Part shown: positions 23,131 to 35,370 of the stretch, in pieces | Layout of the letters: the number at the start of each line of letters is the position of its first letter | How positions within the stretch are numbered: position 1 is the stretch's first letter | Assembly: GCA_029216955.1 (NCBI GenBank) | Contig: JANAVB010044017.1 | Location: forward strand, 8,053,041-8,117,040 | From: Iris pallida | Taxonomy: Eukaryota > Streptophyta > Magnoliopsida > Asparagales > Iridaceae | Reading direction: 5' to 3' | DNA length: 64,000 nt | Made by a program: the position numbers and the translations under genes | The notes under the pieces: model-generated | Seen by the model: the letters and a program-made list of their open reading frames with translations, nothing else | The model's database searches: none | What the model was told of the DNA's origin: nothing

Positions 23131-24225
23131 TGTAGGACCATTGAGCACCTCTAGAGGGGGTGAATAGAGTGTGTGCGTTTGTAGCAAAAAATATTACCAA
23201 TTAAAAAATTAAACTTATATACTATGGCAAGTAAAAGCAAATGATATGACAGTAAATAGATTACAGTAAAGTAATAGTTAAGAAGATCAAACTCAATGAC
23301 ACAGTGATATATACTGGTTTTCCTCTAAGAGAAAAAGTCCAGTCTCGAGTACTCCTGCTTGATGTTAATCCACTATAGCATAAGCTTTAACTAAGTGCTT
23401 GCAACCCATACAACACCGTGCTTGGCGACAAGTGCACGACCGACTTCATAATATCGTGCTTGACGACGAGTGCATGACCGACTCCAAAGGATGATTTGAA
23501 AACTGTAAGGTTTTCTGAATACAACCTCCGATACAACTCTTCAACACCAAACTCTAGATTGAAACATAAATTGTATTGGCTTGGCTAAGAGAAGTATAAG
23601 CTTGATTTGAAAGTATGGCTCGTAGAAAACACTTAGAAATGAATAAAGAAGAGAAGATTGAATGAATGAGTGATTTTAAAATGTGAAAGTTCTTCTCTAT
23701 TTATAGTGATTTTGGGGCAAAGTTTAGACAGAGTTCGGATGCAGAAATCTTGCATTCGAACGTTGAATGCAGATTTAGAGAAAATTCAAAAAAATTGTTC
23801 AAACTAACCTAATCGAACTTGGACCGAACTCTGGTCGAGTTCTGCCAGAGTCAGGACAGAACCATTTAGGCCATTTTAGTTGGGTTTTTGGCTTTTTAGT
23901 ATGTGAAGTTTTAGATAGAAGTTTATGGATAGGAAGGCTATATATTTGGGGACTGAGAAATAGCTTAGACAATACCGATCCTGATCAACCTTACATATTT
24001 TTTGTAGACTCAATAAAAGTAAAAATACAAAAAAATATATGTAAAAGCTTGATCTTGATTCCATTGTGTTTGGTTCTTGATGACGATGAGACTTTTGTAG
24101 CTTGTGGCTGTAGTAGATGCAGTCTTAAAAACCTAAAAACATGTAGCAGTATGTATATTTTGCGTATCGACCAAATTTGACGTTGATTATCAAAATTAGG
24201 TGTGATCATGACCAATGGGCCAACA
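23131..24225 (-). repeat. 5' LTR of the minus-strand copia element
   Basis: The plus-strand text begins TGTAGGACCATTGAGC and ends TGGGCCAACA, so the LTR is TG...CA on the minus strand, about 1.1 kb. The inner edge adjoins the iMet PBS. The matching 3' LTR is outside the window on the left, so no target duplication can be read. Confidence 0.78.
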
Positions 24226-24369
24226 AAGTCAATATATGAAAGATCCAATTTTAAATATATGATCAAAGTAAAAGATGAAAATCAAATCATATATTTGCTT
24301 ACTATATATGTTCCAATATATGGCGATCGATGCACTTTTCGAGCTTCTCCGACACACGAATGGCACTCG

Positions 24370-25925
24370 ACGCACTCATGGGTATTCTCCACATAGGTTG
24401 GGAACCCCACCCACTCCAATAAATCTTCTCTCTCCCAATAGGTAGAGGAGCTCGTCAAACTAATGATCTACATGCAGTACTCGAACTTCTTTTGACTTTC
24501 TCTATCGGCTGATATTTACCGCAAAAATAGTCTTCGTTGTGCCAAAATCCTTCATAGAGAAGGTCGCACCCAGTTGGTGCTTTAACTCTGGTATCCATGT
24601 GACATTCCGACCCACTGATAGCGTATCATTCACATAGAGCAGTAATATGATAAAATCATCCTCGACAAAAACTTCACAAATAAAAAATAATCTGATGTCG
24701 TCCGTACATAACTATGCTCCCGCGTAAATGACTCGAACTTTCTGTATCATTGTCTCGGAGCCTGCTTCAGACCGTATAAACTCTTCTTTAACCAAACCAA
24801 GTTTGACTTGCCCTTCTTACTGAATCCCTCTGGCTGCTCCATATACAAATTCTTCTCTAAATCACTGTAGAAGAATGTTATTTTTGTGTCCATTTACTCG
24901 ACCTCCAAATCAAAACTTGCTACCAATATAGCACCACCCGAATAGACAATTGGCAAAAATCTCATCGACATTCACGCCCTTCTACTAATTTTAGGCTTTA
25001 ACTACCAGCCTCGCTTTGTATCAAGTGTGAGTAGCATCATTTGTCTATTTTACTTTGAACATGCAACGACTCTTCAAATCTTTTTTACCCCTTGGCAACC
25101 ACACCAGCTCTCAACTGGAGTTTGCATGTAAAGAACTCATTTTCTCCTGCATGGCCTGCATCCACTCCTATATATGTTCGTCTTCCATCGTCCCTGTAAA
25201 ACTTTTGGGCTCTTTTTCGTTAATTAGTAGTACATACTCATCAAGTGAGTATCTTGTAGATGGTTGACTAACTCCTGTGCTCCTCCTTAATAAAACCTCT
25301 GGTGCTGGATGTGTATTGACAGCCTTATTCCCTTCAGAAACTACCACCTTGGCATGCTCATATCCTCCTGAGGATCACCCTCACAACCATCATCAGGTTG
25401 ATAATCAAGTTTAGGAGCATTACTATGTACTGGCTTCCCTGTAACTGGATCCTCTGTAGTATCCTCTGAAAATGGCTCAAAACAAAATGACTCTAACTCA
25501 AGCAATTTCTTAAGCCTCAGAAGGTATCTCAGAATCCTGAGTGTTGATCATGGATTGATCTTCGACAAATACTACATCTTTGCTTCTATAGTGCTTTCTT
25601 CCTACCGGTCATAGAATCATATAGCCAAACTCATCCCGACCATAGCCGACAAAGATGCATTGCGTCATTTTTGGCTCAAGTTTGAATCTCTCGTCCTTTG
25701 GTACATGCACGAAGGACTTACAACTAAGCACTTGCAGGTGATTGTATGATGGTTCTTTTTTGTACCATACGTTGTCAGGCACATCACCCTACAAAGGAGC
25801 ACTAGGAGAGAGATTAATAATATAAGCAACAGTGTTGAGAGTCTCACTCCAATAAATGTCTGATAAGTTTGCTTCAAACAACAAACACCGTACCCACTCC
25901 ATTAGTGCCGCGTTCATGCACTCCA
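24370..25925 (-). pseudogene. pol: Decayed copia pol: integrase C-terminus to reverse transcriptase
   Basis: Minus-strand reading starts at 25925 in the integrase C-terminus (ALMEWVRCLLFEANLSDIYW). It passes FVHVPKDERFKLEPK and FVGYGRDEFGYMIL, and reaches copia RT at about 25150 (NSSWELVWLPRGKKDL, then WLKKSLYGLKQAPRQ). The RT active site is YVND rather than YVDD: codon 24628-24630 is AAT, so a catalytic Asp is lost. Many stops and frame changes are present. The right edge is exactly the LTR start at 25926, so a non-autonomous copia derivative appears to have inserted here; the rest of integrase is not in the window. Confidence 0.8.
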
Positions 25926-26502
25926 TGTAGAAACCCTAGGGGGGTGAATAGGGACAAGCTAACTAATCAAGCACTTGGCACAAGCTAATGGACAATTTAA
26001 AATTATAAGTGCAAGAGAAGAAGCAATAACAATACCGACACACGATGTATCCTGGTATCCTCCTAAGAGGCACTCCAGTCCCGGAACTCTCTCCGGCTTT
26101 AATCCACTATTTGAGTAAATAGTTACACACGAGTTTGGATCCGAAGAACTCGCTAACTTCAACACGAGTTTGGATCCGAAGAACTCGCCAACTTCAACCG
26201 AGAGTTTAGATACGAAGACTCTCCAACTTCAACCGAGAGTTTGGATACGAAGACTCTCCAACTTCAACCTTTCACAATAGGTTTTGATCACCTTACAATA
26301 GGATGAAGATCTTTCTTTTCAACTCAATAACTCTAACACAATTTGTGGATGGCAAATGAAAGCTTTGTAGAGTTGTTTGTGGATAGGCTTTGGTGGTTTA
26401 GAAATTTTTAGGCTCAAAGCATCAACCTTGAATGGAGGGGTTCAAGGCTATTTATAACCAAAGCATTGAAAAGAGCCAAAGGCAACTTTTCAGTCACGAA
26501 CC

Positions 26503-26752
26503 GGCATACCGCCGGTATGATTCGGCATACCGACGGTATACCGGTCTGGGATTGCAACGGCTAGAAATATAGCCGTTAGGATCATTAATGGCTGGAAATC
26601 CGACCGTTGGAATTTCAATGTTTCGGAAGTGGTATACCGTCGGTATGATCCAGTATACCGTCGATATGCGGTTTTGTAAACAGAAACTTTCTGTGAACAA
26701 AAACCGGTATACCGCCGGTATACACCGGTATACCGTCGGTATGCCGTTTTCC
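26503..26752. repeat. Array of short dyad repeats ATACCGNCGGTAT
   Basis: About six copies of the self-complementary phrase (CGG)TATACCGNCGGTATNCCGG occur within 250 bp, separated by unrelated text. The same array is at 33220-33460 in the other LTR. These could be protein-binding dyads or cruciform-forming sites. Confidence 0.7.
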
Positions 26753-26990
26753 ACCAAAAATGATCCTGGGCTTATTTCTGCCCTAGCTTTCGATTTTGCC
26801 ATCCATTTCTTGTGTTTACAATAATTTCTAAGACTCATTACAGACTCCAGATAAACTTAGTCAGGTGCAGGCTTCTTCAGAGTCTTGAAACGATGATGGC
26901 ATGGCTTGGCTTCTTCCTTTGATATGTGCTGGATTTTTCCCTTGACGGCAGCTGTCCAAAGATATCCAGTTTGCGAAAACTGAATACCTT

Positions 26991-27112
26991 TCGGGGGCTT
27001 CGCCCCCGAACCCCCGAGTGCGTGGCGCTGCCCCCGAACCCCCGAGTGCGTGGCGCTGCCCCCTCGACCCCCGTCCGCTGACCGGGCAGCGGAACCCCCG
27101 AGTGCGTGGCTC
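26991..27112. repeat. GC-rich hairpin and 28-bp tandem repeat inside an AT-rich LTR
   Basis: TCGGGGGC-TTC-GCCCCCGA (26991-27009) is a perfect 8-bp stem. It runs into two adjacent 28-bp units containing CCCCCGAGTGCGTGGCGCTG, a diverged unit and a third partial unit. The opposite strand carries repeated runs of five G, so G-quadruplex formation is possible. The flanking LTR is AT-rich. Confidence 0.7.
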
Positions 27113-27585
27113 CGGAGATGTCGTCGGATGGTTCAGAGAAATCTTGTGGGATCCGTCGTCTTTGGCCCACCATGATTTCTTCATTGCATATTTTCACACT
27201 GATCTTGCTTATTGCTTTTCTGCATGTACATGTTAGACGAACAAAGCAATATACATAATAGCAAGTGTGACAAGTTTAATGCACATCAGGACAATGCTGA
27301 GTTTAAGTATAAGTGCTAAGGTGATAGCATAAATGTTAGTGATATCTTAATGATTAAACTTAATTGAATAACCACAATCAAAAATATAGTTTTAATTTTG
27401 GCAACTCGATTAAATTTAAGATAGAAAGCTCATATCACTAATATGTAAACCAATAGGCATATATCACGAAAGGTATAAGTATAAGTAGAAATGCTATGGT
27501 GATAGTATGAAGATTAGTGATAATAAAATGCTAAACTTAACAGATTAACCATATTCAAAAATATGATACAATCATTGGGCCAACA

Positions 27586-27602
27586 ATCTCCCCCTTTTTG
27601 AT
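27586..27602 (-). other. Polypurine tract of the non-autonomous copia element
   Basis: On the minus strand AATCAAAAAGGGGGAGAT immediately precedes the LTR start TGTTGGCCC. It is a textbook copia polypurine tract. Confidence 0.85.
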
Positions 27603-30600
27603 TATGGCAAATCGGTTAAGTTTAGTATGGACATAATAGATGCATGTATCACTAATATACAATTGACATAAGCAATATCACTAAAAGCATACTACTTAGA
27701 TTACTTATAAGAGCATACTTAAACTTACTTCTCCCCCTTTGACATGATCAAAAATAGGCTCTCCCGTACTAAGAAATAAAATAAAATCAATCTCAAGCAT
27801 AAAAATCAGAACATGGGGAACTTATAGACAATCATGATTAAGAAATACTAATGAAAAACAATGGGAGAAGTGGGTAAAGACAAGTGTATAAAACTACATA
27901 CCAAATATAGAGTACTAAAAAAAATTGCTTGTCAAAACACAATATGGTTGGTAAAACTAAAAGTATTTAAAAAAACAAGAAATAAGTAGTTTACCAACAT
28001 GAAATCCAAGGAATAAATCCAAAACACAATAGGATATGAAATATTGCTCCAGTTTTGGAAGAGAACTATGAAGTAAAGGATTTCAAACAAAAGCCATGAG
28101 GAATAGATAATTGCAACTAATAGATACCAATTGAGATATGAAATTAAATAAACTTGATACCAATTGAAAAGATGTAAACTTGAAACATTGATCAAAGAAA
28201 CCATTAATAATCATAATTGTCCACAAATAAATAGTGGAACAAAATAATAGAATGATCAATGTAAAATATTGCAATTGATATAAAGTAATCTCATTATTTG
28301 CAAGATCTATATGCTTATCCAAGTTCATGCATTTGAACTCAATTACCTCATCATGCTATATGAATACCCTTTAGATAAACATGAAGGTAAAGGAGAAAAA
28401 TACTTGAGAAAGAAAAATTCAGTCGACTTGAATGCTCCCCCTCAAAGTACTACCAAAGTAGATAAAAATTATGAATTTTGGATAAGTCCTCGACAAGGAA
28501 AGCCAAATCAATTAAGCATGAAAGAAAAGCCAAATCAACGAAAGCATAATATTCATCAAGATAAGATCTGAAAGTTAATATTAGCAAGATGACATATTTA
28601 ACCCATATTAAAGAGAGAGATAAGATAATAAGGACAATTACATACACTCTCATAAACCCTTCAAAATAAAAATATCATGACCTCAATCAATATGATATGA
28701 AATAGAAGAAAATATGGGTCTATGATGAACTAGTTATACGACATATTAAAGGGTATAATTAAATAGAATCAATTGATTTGCTCCCCCTCAAAATATGCGT
28801 ATCTAGTTCCAAAGCATTTATAGCATAAAATAGATAACTACAAGATCTAGTGGTAAATCAACTATGGATTTCTCCCCCTTGCTCGATGCATATAAGGCTA
28901 CAATATCGTCAAAAGACGAATAATATCATCTTTAGTCAAGAAGAGATATACAATTAATAGCCACTAAAGATGAAGGATCAAAAGAATATTCGAATTAAGT
29001 ACGTATAATCAAAAGATGACATACATTAGTCTATATAGAAGGATCTCATATTTAAATATGATAGATCAATGTATGTTATCCTTTGAGAAAAAGTCATCAT
29101 GAAAAAGAATAAAGTCAATTAAGAACAATCATGATGATAGACAGAATATAGCTCAAAAATAAAAAATAAAAATAAAACTCAAACATCATGTCCATGATTA
29201 TCTAATTAAGAAAGAATCAACCAATTTATTACCTTACATGGACTAGGTATGTTTCACCATATATGTACCCATCAACGGGTCCAAACCTTGCTAATGGTAA
29301 ATAATAAACCATAAAGTTCAAATAGCAAAGGCCCATATGTGGCAATCCATGAGTAGTCAAAGTAGAGTAATAAATTAGTTTGATAATCACATAATGAGAT
29401 AATATAGGACTACTCAACCATTAGGATCTTTTATCAATAAAAAAATAAACAATTAGACATGATCCAACAAATCTCATAAAGAAAATCCCAAATCATATTT
29501 ATGATAAAATCTCATAAAACAATAAAAAATGTGGAAAAGAGTCATTCTCATTTAAATGATTGCAAATATAATCAAGAAGAGATGATAATACGATGAAATC
29601 ATGACTCAAAAGTGAGAGAAATTTAAGAGATTACATGCTAATGACTAATAAGGAAGGAGACTTAAAGAAAGGAATCACAAATCTCCAAGAGAAACAAGAT
29701 CTAATCAAGAATTTGTAAAACTAGTTTTAGAGAACAAACATACGTATCTAAAATAGGATACAAATTACATTTAGAAGAATCACAGATCTTGTTTATGTAA
29801 ACTAGCATATCATATATAGATTGAAAAGAAAAACAATAGCTAGAAGTGAAAGTGACCAAATTATATAGCTTAACAATATATCATAAATAAGCAAGCTACA
29901 TAACTAATTAAGATTAATGAGGTAAGTCATTAACAAGATAAATGTGCTCATTAAATCTTAAGTCACTAACACTAAAAATACTTGCTTAAGCAAAGAGTTC
30001 TCAGTAAATATAATACATTTTGAATGATCAAAATGATTTGTAGAATCTTTATTAAGCAAGGATAAGAGTATAAGAAGACAAATAAATGAATTAGACTCTT
30101 ATCAAGTATAGGCCAAAAGAGATACTCATGAAAACATAATAAAATAAATATCTTTGCCAAGTATTGAGATTAATCCAAGATAATAAAATGATAGATCGAT
30201 CTAGAGAATGCAAAATATTATAGCCATTATAAAATAAGTGTATTCTCTAGAAATGGGAAAATCTCAACACAAAAGCTCAAACCATAGTAGCTAAAGTCAT
30301 AAGAAATATGATGTAACAATTACATGTATTCTCATGTGCTACAAAAACCATTAGGCAACAATAATTCAAAAAGAAGCGTAAACCCAAGGAATGAGCAAAG
30401 AAAGATCATTAAGATCAAGAAAGCTATAAATGTGCTAAAGATGTCAAGAATCATATTTTAGGAAAATGCTTTCATAGTGCACAATAGGAGTTTATAGAAG
30501 ATATAGATTTGAAAATATGCACTAAAAACGGAGGTAAATATAAAAACAAGACAAAGTACAAAACTATGTGATTCTTAAAAGAACTTCCATATTAGTCATG

Positions 30601-31774
30601 AACAAGACACTAATAAACATTTTCTCTCAACATCCCAACTTAAAGGTATAAAACAAATAAATATCAAAAGTTGGGAATTATTTATATATATGAAACTATA
30701 TGTATCACGAATAGGGCATGCATGAAAAGATCAAAAAATTAATTAAGAACAAGTATCCATAATGCCAACCAAAAAGTCAATAAGATATCATCAAAAGAAG
30801 ACTTTAAGGAAGAAGCTAATTGATTCAAAAAGAGATACACAAATTTGATCAAAAGAATCAATAGCTAGAGTATGAGTTAAGCACAAGTTTGAAGGTAAAA
30901 AGTATATTTAAATACTCTTCAAGTCAATATAAAACTTTAGCTTAACTCATATGCCCACATAAAGATATTTATACAAAAATATATAAACATATGAAATACA
31001 TGATCTACATGTAAATAGAAATTTAAAGAATATAGTCATGTATTCTTAATGAATATTTGAAAAACGAACACAAGTTCAAAACACGTATAAATAATCTTTA
31101 TTAGGCAAAGACATAATTGATTCATAAGAAGTTTAATCAAAATAAAACATGAGAATCAATAATGAATATATTATGTGAGCACAAGTTTAAAGTGAAAGTA
31201 TAAGTATATACTTGTCAAGTGATAAGAAGCTTGTGCTAAACATATATATTCACAAGTACCGATTAAGATAAATATGACATATTAAAAACAAACCGGCAAG
31301 AAGTAACTATTTCAAAAACTTTAAAGACGGAGAGTTAAAATCATATTAACTCAAATCAAAATCAAGCTCCTATGGACTAGAGTGATATGCATGCTTTATA
31401 AATAAAGATTAAGAATAACGAGCATGCATATATAAATGTGTCACACTAATAGAGAATGAGTGATAAACTACATAGTGTGAACTAATCATTTAAGCCGAGT
31501 AACTAGTCATGCTAGATAAAAGAATTAATAAGAAAAATAACTAAGCATGCTAGTATTGTATCTCACATTGATTTATATAGAAGGCAACTGAAGGATATCA
31601 ATGTGAGCTAGTAACAAGACATCAAGAGAAACATGCTAGATTCTACAAATATAAATAATTTAAAGAGAATCGTTTAGCATGTTACCAAAGTGGCTCTAGT
31701 GGCCACGCTTGTGTTGGTACAATTGCTTGGAAGATGACCTTTGAGCTTTGCAACCACCAACACGCTCCTCGGTG
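27603..31774 (-). other. Long AT-rich non-coding interior of the non-autonomous copia element
   Basis: About 4.2 kb with no open frame above 90 codons on either strand, no retroelement motif and no clear tandem repeat. The region is A-rich on the plus strand throughout. It fills the space that integrase, RT and RNase H would occupy in a full copia element. Short plus-strand ORFs here (for example 28311-28571) have no recognisable features. Confidence 0.6.
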
Positions 31775-32575
31775 CTATGTCCCGATACAAGAAGCTTCAC
31801 CTACAACATTAGATGAAGACTTTGGTATCCAAATAAACTTGGATCCACATTTATTAGCTTTAGGGACCCACATACTATTTACTCTAGTATTGGTAGAAAA
31901 AGTCCTACGAATAGGGCATGTAAAGCTCATGTGTCCAATACGAGAGCAATAGAAGCATCTAATGCTAGTGTGTGCACATGTATCAGAATGAGCATGGTTA
32001 TGAACATGTGACATGCTAGAATGATGAATGTCTCTAGAATGAGCATGCATGGATTTGGTCTTAAGAATATCATGTTCTAATATCAAATCATCATGCATAT
32101 AAGTAAGAGAATCAAATTTAACATTTAAAGCATTATTCTCTTTTTCAAATAAAATAATTCTAGAAATAAAATCATCATTTTGTTTCTTTAAAGTGTCAAT
32201 AGAAGAATCATGCAAATGATTTAGCTCATGAGTTTGCCTCTTAAGATCTTCGATTGATGAGGAAAGAGATTTGATTTTCAAAATTAAAGTCTCATTCAAA
32301 CTCTTTAAAGAAACACATGATGAGTTTTGAGAATCAAGTCTAGATAATAAAACATTGTTTTCATTTCTCAAAAACTCATTAGCTTCTTCTAAATGAACAA
32401 CCTTCTCAGAAAATTCTTCATTTGTAGAATAAAGGTTGTCAAGAATCTCTAAGGATTGTTTAGCCATGGCTTTCCACTTAGACCATTTCTTGCATTTAGA
32501 AGAACCATGATTGTCTATGCTACTAGAAGTAAAACCCTCTTTATCGGAGGAGGAGTAGGAAGAATACGATGCCAT
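31775..32575 (-). CDS. Gag-like coiled-coil, zinc-knuckle protein of a non-autonomous copia element
   Basis: An intact 266-codon frame starts at the first ATG downstream of the PBS, 69 nt from the LTR edge. Residues 1-27 are Ser-rich, about 40-172 are a heptad-like Leu/Glu/Asn/Lys coiled coil, 177-202 are His-rich (HAHSRDIHHSSMSHVHNHAH), 207-220 form a CCHC zinc knuckle (CFYCSRIGHMSFTC), and 236-252 carry the WVPK/WIPK motif common after the knuckle in plant copia polyproteins. The UBN2 capsid domain expected before the coiled coil is absent, and the frame ends in TAG before any protease. I infer an RNA-binding, self-associating protein made from a truncated gag-pol; whether it helps packaging or is a relic is open. 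Uninterrupted coding in a non-autonomous element is notable. Confidence 0.7.
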   Translation of the reverse strand: MASYSSYSSSDKEGFTSSSIDNHGSSKCKKWSKWKAMAKQSLEILDNLYSTNEEFSEKVVHLEEANEFLRNENNVLLSRLDSQNSSCVSLKSLNETLILKIKSLSSSIEDLKRQTHELNHLHDSSIDTLKKQNDDFISRIILFEKENNALNVKFDSLTYMHDDLILEHDILKTKSMHAHSRDIHHSSMSHVHNHAHSDTCAHTSIRCFYCSRIGHMSFTCPIRRTFSTNTRVNSMWVPKANKCGSKFIWIPKSSSNVVGEASCIGT

Positions 32576-32629
32576 AGAAAAATAACAAGAATCTACTCTA
32601 AGGATGTTAAGCCTAACAATAGAGTCCTT

Positions 32630-32641
32630 GCTCTGATACCA
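32630..32641 (-). other. Primer-binding site (tRNA-iMet) of the non-autonomous copia element
   Basis: GCTCTGATACCA, TGGTATCAGAGC on the minus strand, lies 2 bp inside the LTR that begins at 32644. Confidence 0.85.
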
Positions 32642-32643
32642 AT

Positions 32644-33555
32644 TGTAGGAACCCTAGAGGGGGGGTGAATAGGGTCAAGCTAACTAATCAAGCACTTAGC
32701 ACAAGCTAATGGACAATTTAAAATTATAAGTGCAAGAGAAGAAGCAATAACAATACCGACACACGATGTATCCTGATATCCTCCCAAGAGGCACTCCAGT
32801 CCCGGAACTCTCTCCGGCTTTAATCCACTATTTGAGTAAATAGTTACACACGAGTTTGGATCCGAAGAACTCGCCAACTTCAATACGAGTTTGGATCCGA
32901 AGAACTCGCCAACTTTAACCGAGAGTTTGGATACGAAGACTCTCCAACTTCAACCGAGAGTTTGGATACGAAGACTCTCCAACTTCAACCTTTCACAATA
33001 GGTTTTGATCTCCTTACAATAGGATGAAGATCTTTTTTCTCAACTCAATAACTCTAACACAATTTGTGGATGGCAAATGAAAGCTTTGTAGAGTTGTTTG
33101 TGGATAGGCTTTGGTGGTTTAGAAATTTTTAGGCTCAAAGCATCAACCTTGAATGAAGGGGTTCAAGGCTATTTATAACCAAAGCATTGAAAAGAGCCAA
33201 AGGCAACTTTTCAGTCACGAACCGACATACCGTCGGTATGATCCGGCATACCGGCGGTATACCGGTCTGGGATTGCAACGGCTAGAAATATAGTCGTTAG
33301 GATCATTAATGGCTGGAAATCCGACCGTTGGAATTTCAACATTTCGGAAGCGGTATACCGTCGGTATGATCCGGTATACCGTCGGTATGCCGGTTTTGTA
33401 AACAGAAACTTTCTGTGAAAAAAAACTGGTATACCGCCGGTATACACCGGTATACCGTTTTCCACCAAAAATGATCCTGGGCTTATTTCTGCCCTAGCTT
33501 TCGATTTTGCCATCCATTTCTTGTGTTTACAATAATTTTTAAGACTCATTACAGA
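32644..33555 (-). repeat. 5' LTR of the non-autonomous copia element, cut by a gypsy insertion
   Basis: Matches 25926-26836, with the same dyad array (33220-33460; its last unit shortened by a small deletion). It stops at CATTACAGA. The intact copy continues CTCCAG at 26846, so the break lies where a TGTAACACCC LTR begins (33556). The remaining ~740 bp are not found to the right of the gypsy complex. Confidence 0.82.
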
Positions 33556-34689
33556 TGTAACACCCAGTTTTCTGAAATTGGGGTATTTTTGAAAATTTAT
33601 TATTTTTATTATTTATTAGTGGTATTTTAGTCATGGTATGATTTTCTGGTGATTTTAGTTAGGTTAAACCAATTCCTAAGTCATGACTTGTGACTTTGTG
33701 ATTTTACTAATAAACTCTAGTGTAAACCCTAGCTATTCCTTAACCTAGAGACTAACCATGATCATGTGAGCTTAGCCATAGGGTTAGAACATCAAATTAG
33801 GGCTTTTTGGCCTAAAGGGTATTTTGGTAATTTTCTAGGATTTATTTGGAATTATTTGAAATTATGTGTTTTTATTATTAATTAATTATTGATTAGTGTT
33901 ATGAGAGCCCCTAACCTAGTTTAGCCCTAATCTAGAGGTTAGCCACTAACCTAGAATGACTAAGAGGAATGATATTTGTCATGGGATAAAGTGAAATAAA
34001 TATCTAGTTGCCTTTATTTGATATTTTGCTTAAACCATGCAAAATATCTTAACCCTTTACCTAAAGTCCTTCCCTTAGCTTGGAAGCAACCCAAGGACAA
34101 CCCCCCCTACCCCATGGCAGCCAAGAAACCACCCCTTGCTACCCCCTCTCCTATATAGTTAACACTTAGTTCAAGAGTTCAAGTTTCATGAGAAAAGAAC
34201 TCTTGAAAAACCAAGAAAAACCCTTCCACTTCACATAGCCATAACCTTGTCATTTCTCAAGCTTTGGACCTCTAGTTTCTTGCATTAGGACACTAGTATT
34301 CTGAGGAAGCTTAGGGAGAATAGCTATCCAAGTTTCATCAAGCAAGGACTCATCAAGCTAGGGGACACACACTCCTCATTTTGGTGTTTTTTTTTTCAAG
34401 AAAACCACATTGAGGTAAATATATCTAAACCTAGTTATTATACTGGTTTTTCTTCATTATTGCATGCATATAGTTATAATATAGTTGTGGGTAGGGTTTG
34501 GTACAATTTTAGGATTGTTTGGTGTCGTATCGGACACGTATCCTACTTGTAAAACTCTAATTTTTGCTCACTGTTTTGATCACTGTCATAGTATATATAC
34601 ACACTGTTTTCCAATTCTTTTTGAACCAAAACCTAGCCTAGCTAACCCTAAACCTAACCCTAAAACACTGAGCACGTTTTGAGCTTGTG

Positions 34690-35370
34690 TCGTGTCCAAA
34701 ATCTGGACACGAAGCTCTCAGTTTCACACACTGGACACAGTGTACAGTACACTGTTTTTGTGTCCTGCTACCACTGTGTCATAACTCACTGGATACGACA
34801 CTTGGACACGTGAAATTTGACACACACCTTGGGGCACTGACTGACAGGTCACCCCCAAAATTTGGGATGACCTCGAGTCGTGTCGGACACGAAATCGACC
34901 CTCAAAGGGTCATTCAGTACACTGTGTGCACACACGAACCCCCAACTTTGAGCGTGTCGTGTCCACTCTACACGACACGAGGACACTTCGTACTGACACG
35001 AGCACGAAGCCTATCCATAGGCGAACACATTGGACACAACCACGTGGTGTCACGTGTCCCGTGTCGCGAATACGAGACACGCGAAATCACTGACACACAG
35101 TCTGAAACACGTTATTAGGGCTTCTGATACGCGTGTCGTGTCCACTCTACACGACACGTAGACGCGTATCAGGGCCATGGACACGAAGCCCAACCCTAGG
35201 CGCACCTTGGGGCACGAGCACGAGGCCTGTGTCGCGTCGTGTCGTGTCCTAGGTCGATTTAGGTTTTTCACTGATACACAGTGTATCAGTGTGTGCCTAA
35301 TTTACCCGAGTGACTTTAGACCCTCGTGGACACGCCGTGTCGTGTCGTGACACCGTGTCAGGACACTAGG
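34690..35370. repeat. GTGTC/GACAC motif array in LTR A
   Basis: By hand count about 35 occurrences of GTGTC or GACAC in 680 bp, including CGTGTCGTGTCC and its complement, and CACGTG G-box cores. It is repeated in LTR B (40160-40840). A looser version is found in the LTRs at 3985-4110 and 50540-51190. Confidence 0.75.

Larger units (their letters stand above)
25926..27585 (-). repeat. 3' LTR of the non-autonomous copia element
   Basis: It starts TGTAGAAACCC and ends TTGGGCCAACA; 1660 bp. Positions 25926-26836 match 32644-33555. It holds an array of ATACCGNCGGTAT dyads (26500-26750), then a GC-rich hairpin and 28-bp repeat block (26991-27112), then AT-rich DNA. Confidence 0.82.
25926..33555 (-). 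mobile_element. Non-autonomous copia-type element with a single gag-like ORF
   Basis: Minus-strand element: 5' LTR 32644-33555 (truncated by a later gypsy insertion), iMet PBS 32630-32641, gag-like ORF 31775-32575, about 4.1 kb of AT-rich non-coding DNA, polypurine tract at 27586, 3' LTR 25926-27585. No protease, integrase or RT is seen. The shared stretch of the two LTRs is close to identical by eye, so it moved relatively recently, presumably using a full copia's enzymes. Confidence 0.8.

Noticed and set aside
34687..35118. 143-codon open stretch (and its copy at 40157-40588)
   Set aside because: Generated by the GTGTC/GACAC array, whose pentamer rarely forms stops. Other frames are also open and the LTR copies do not test selection.
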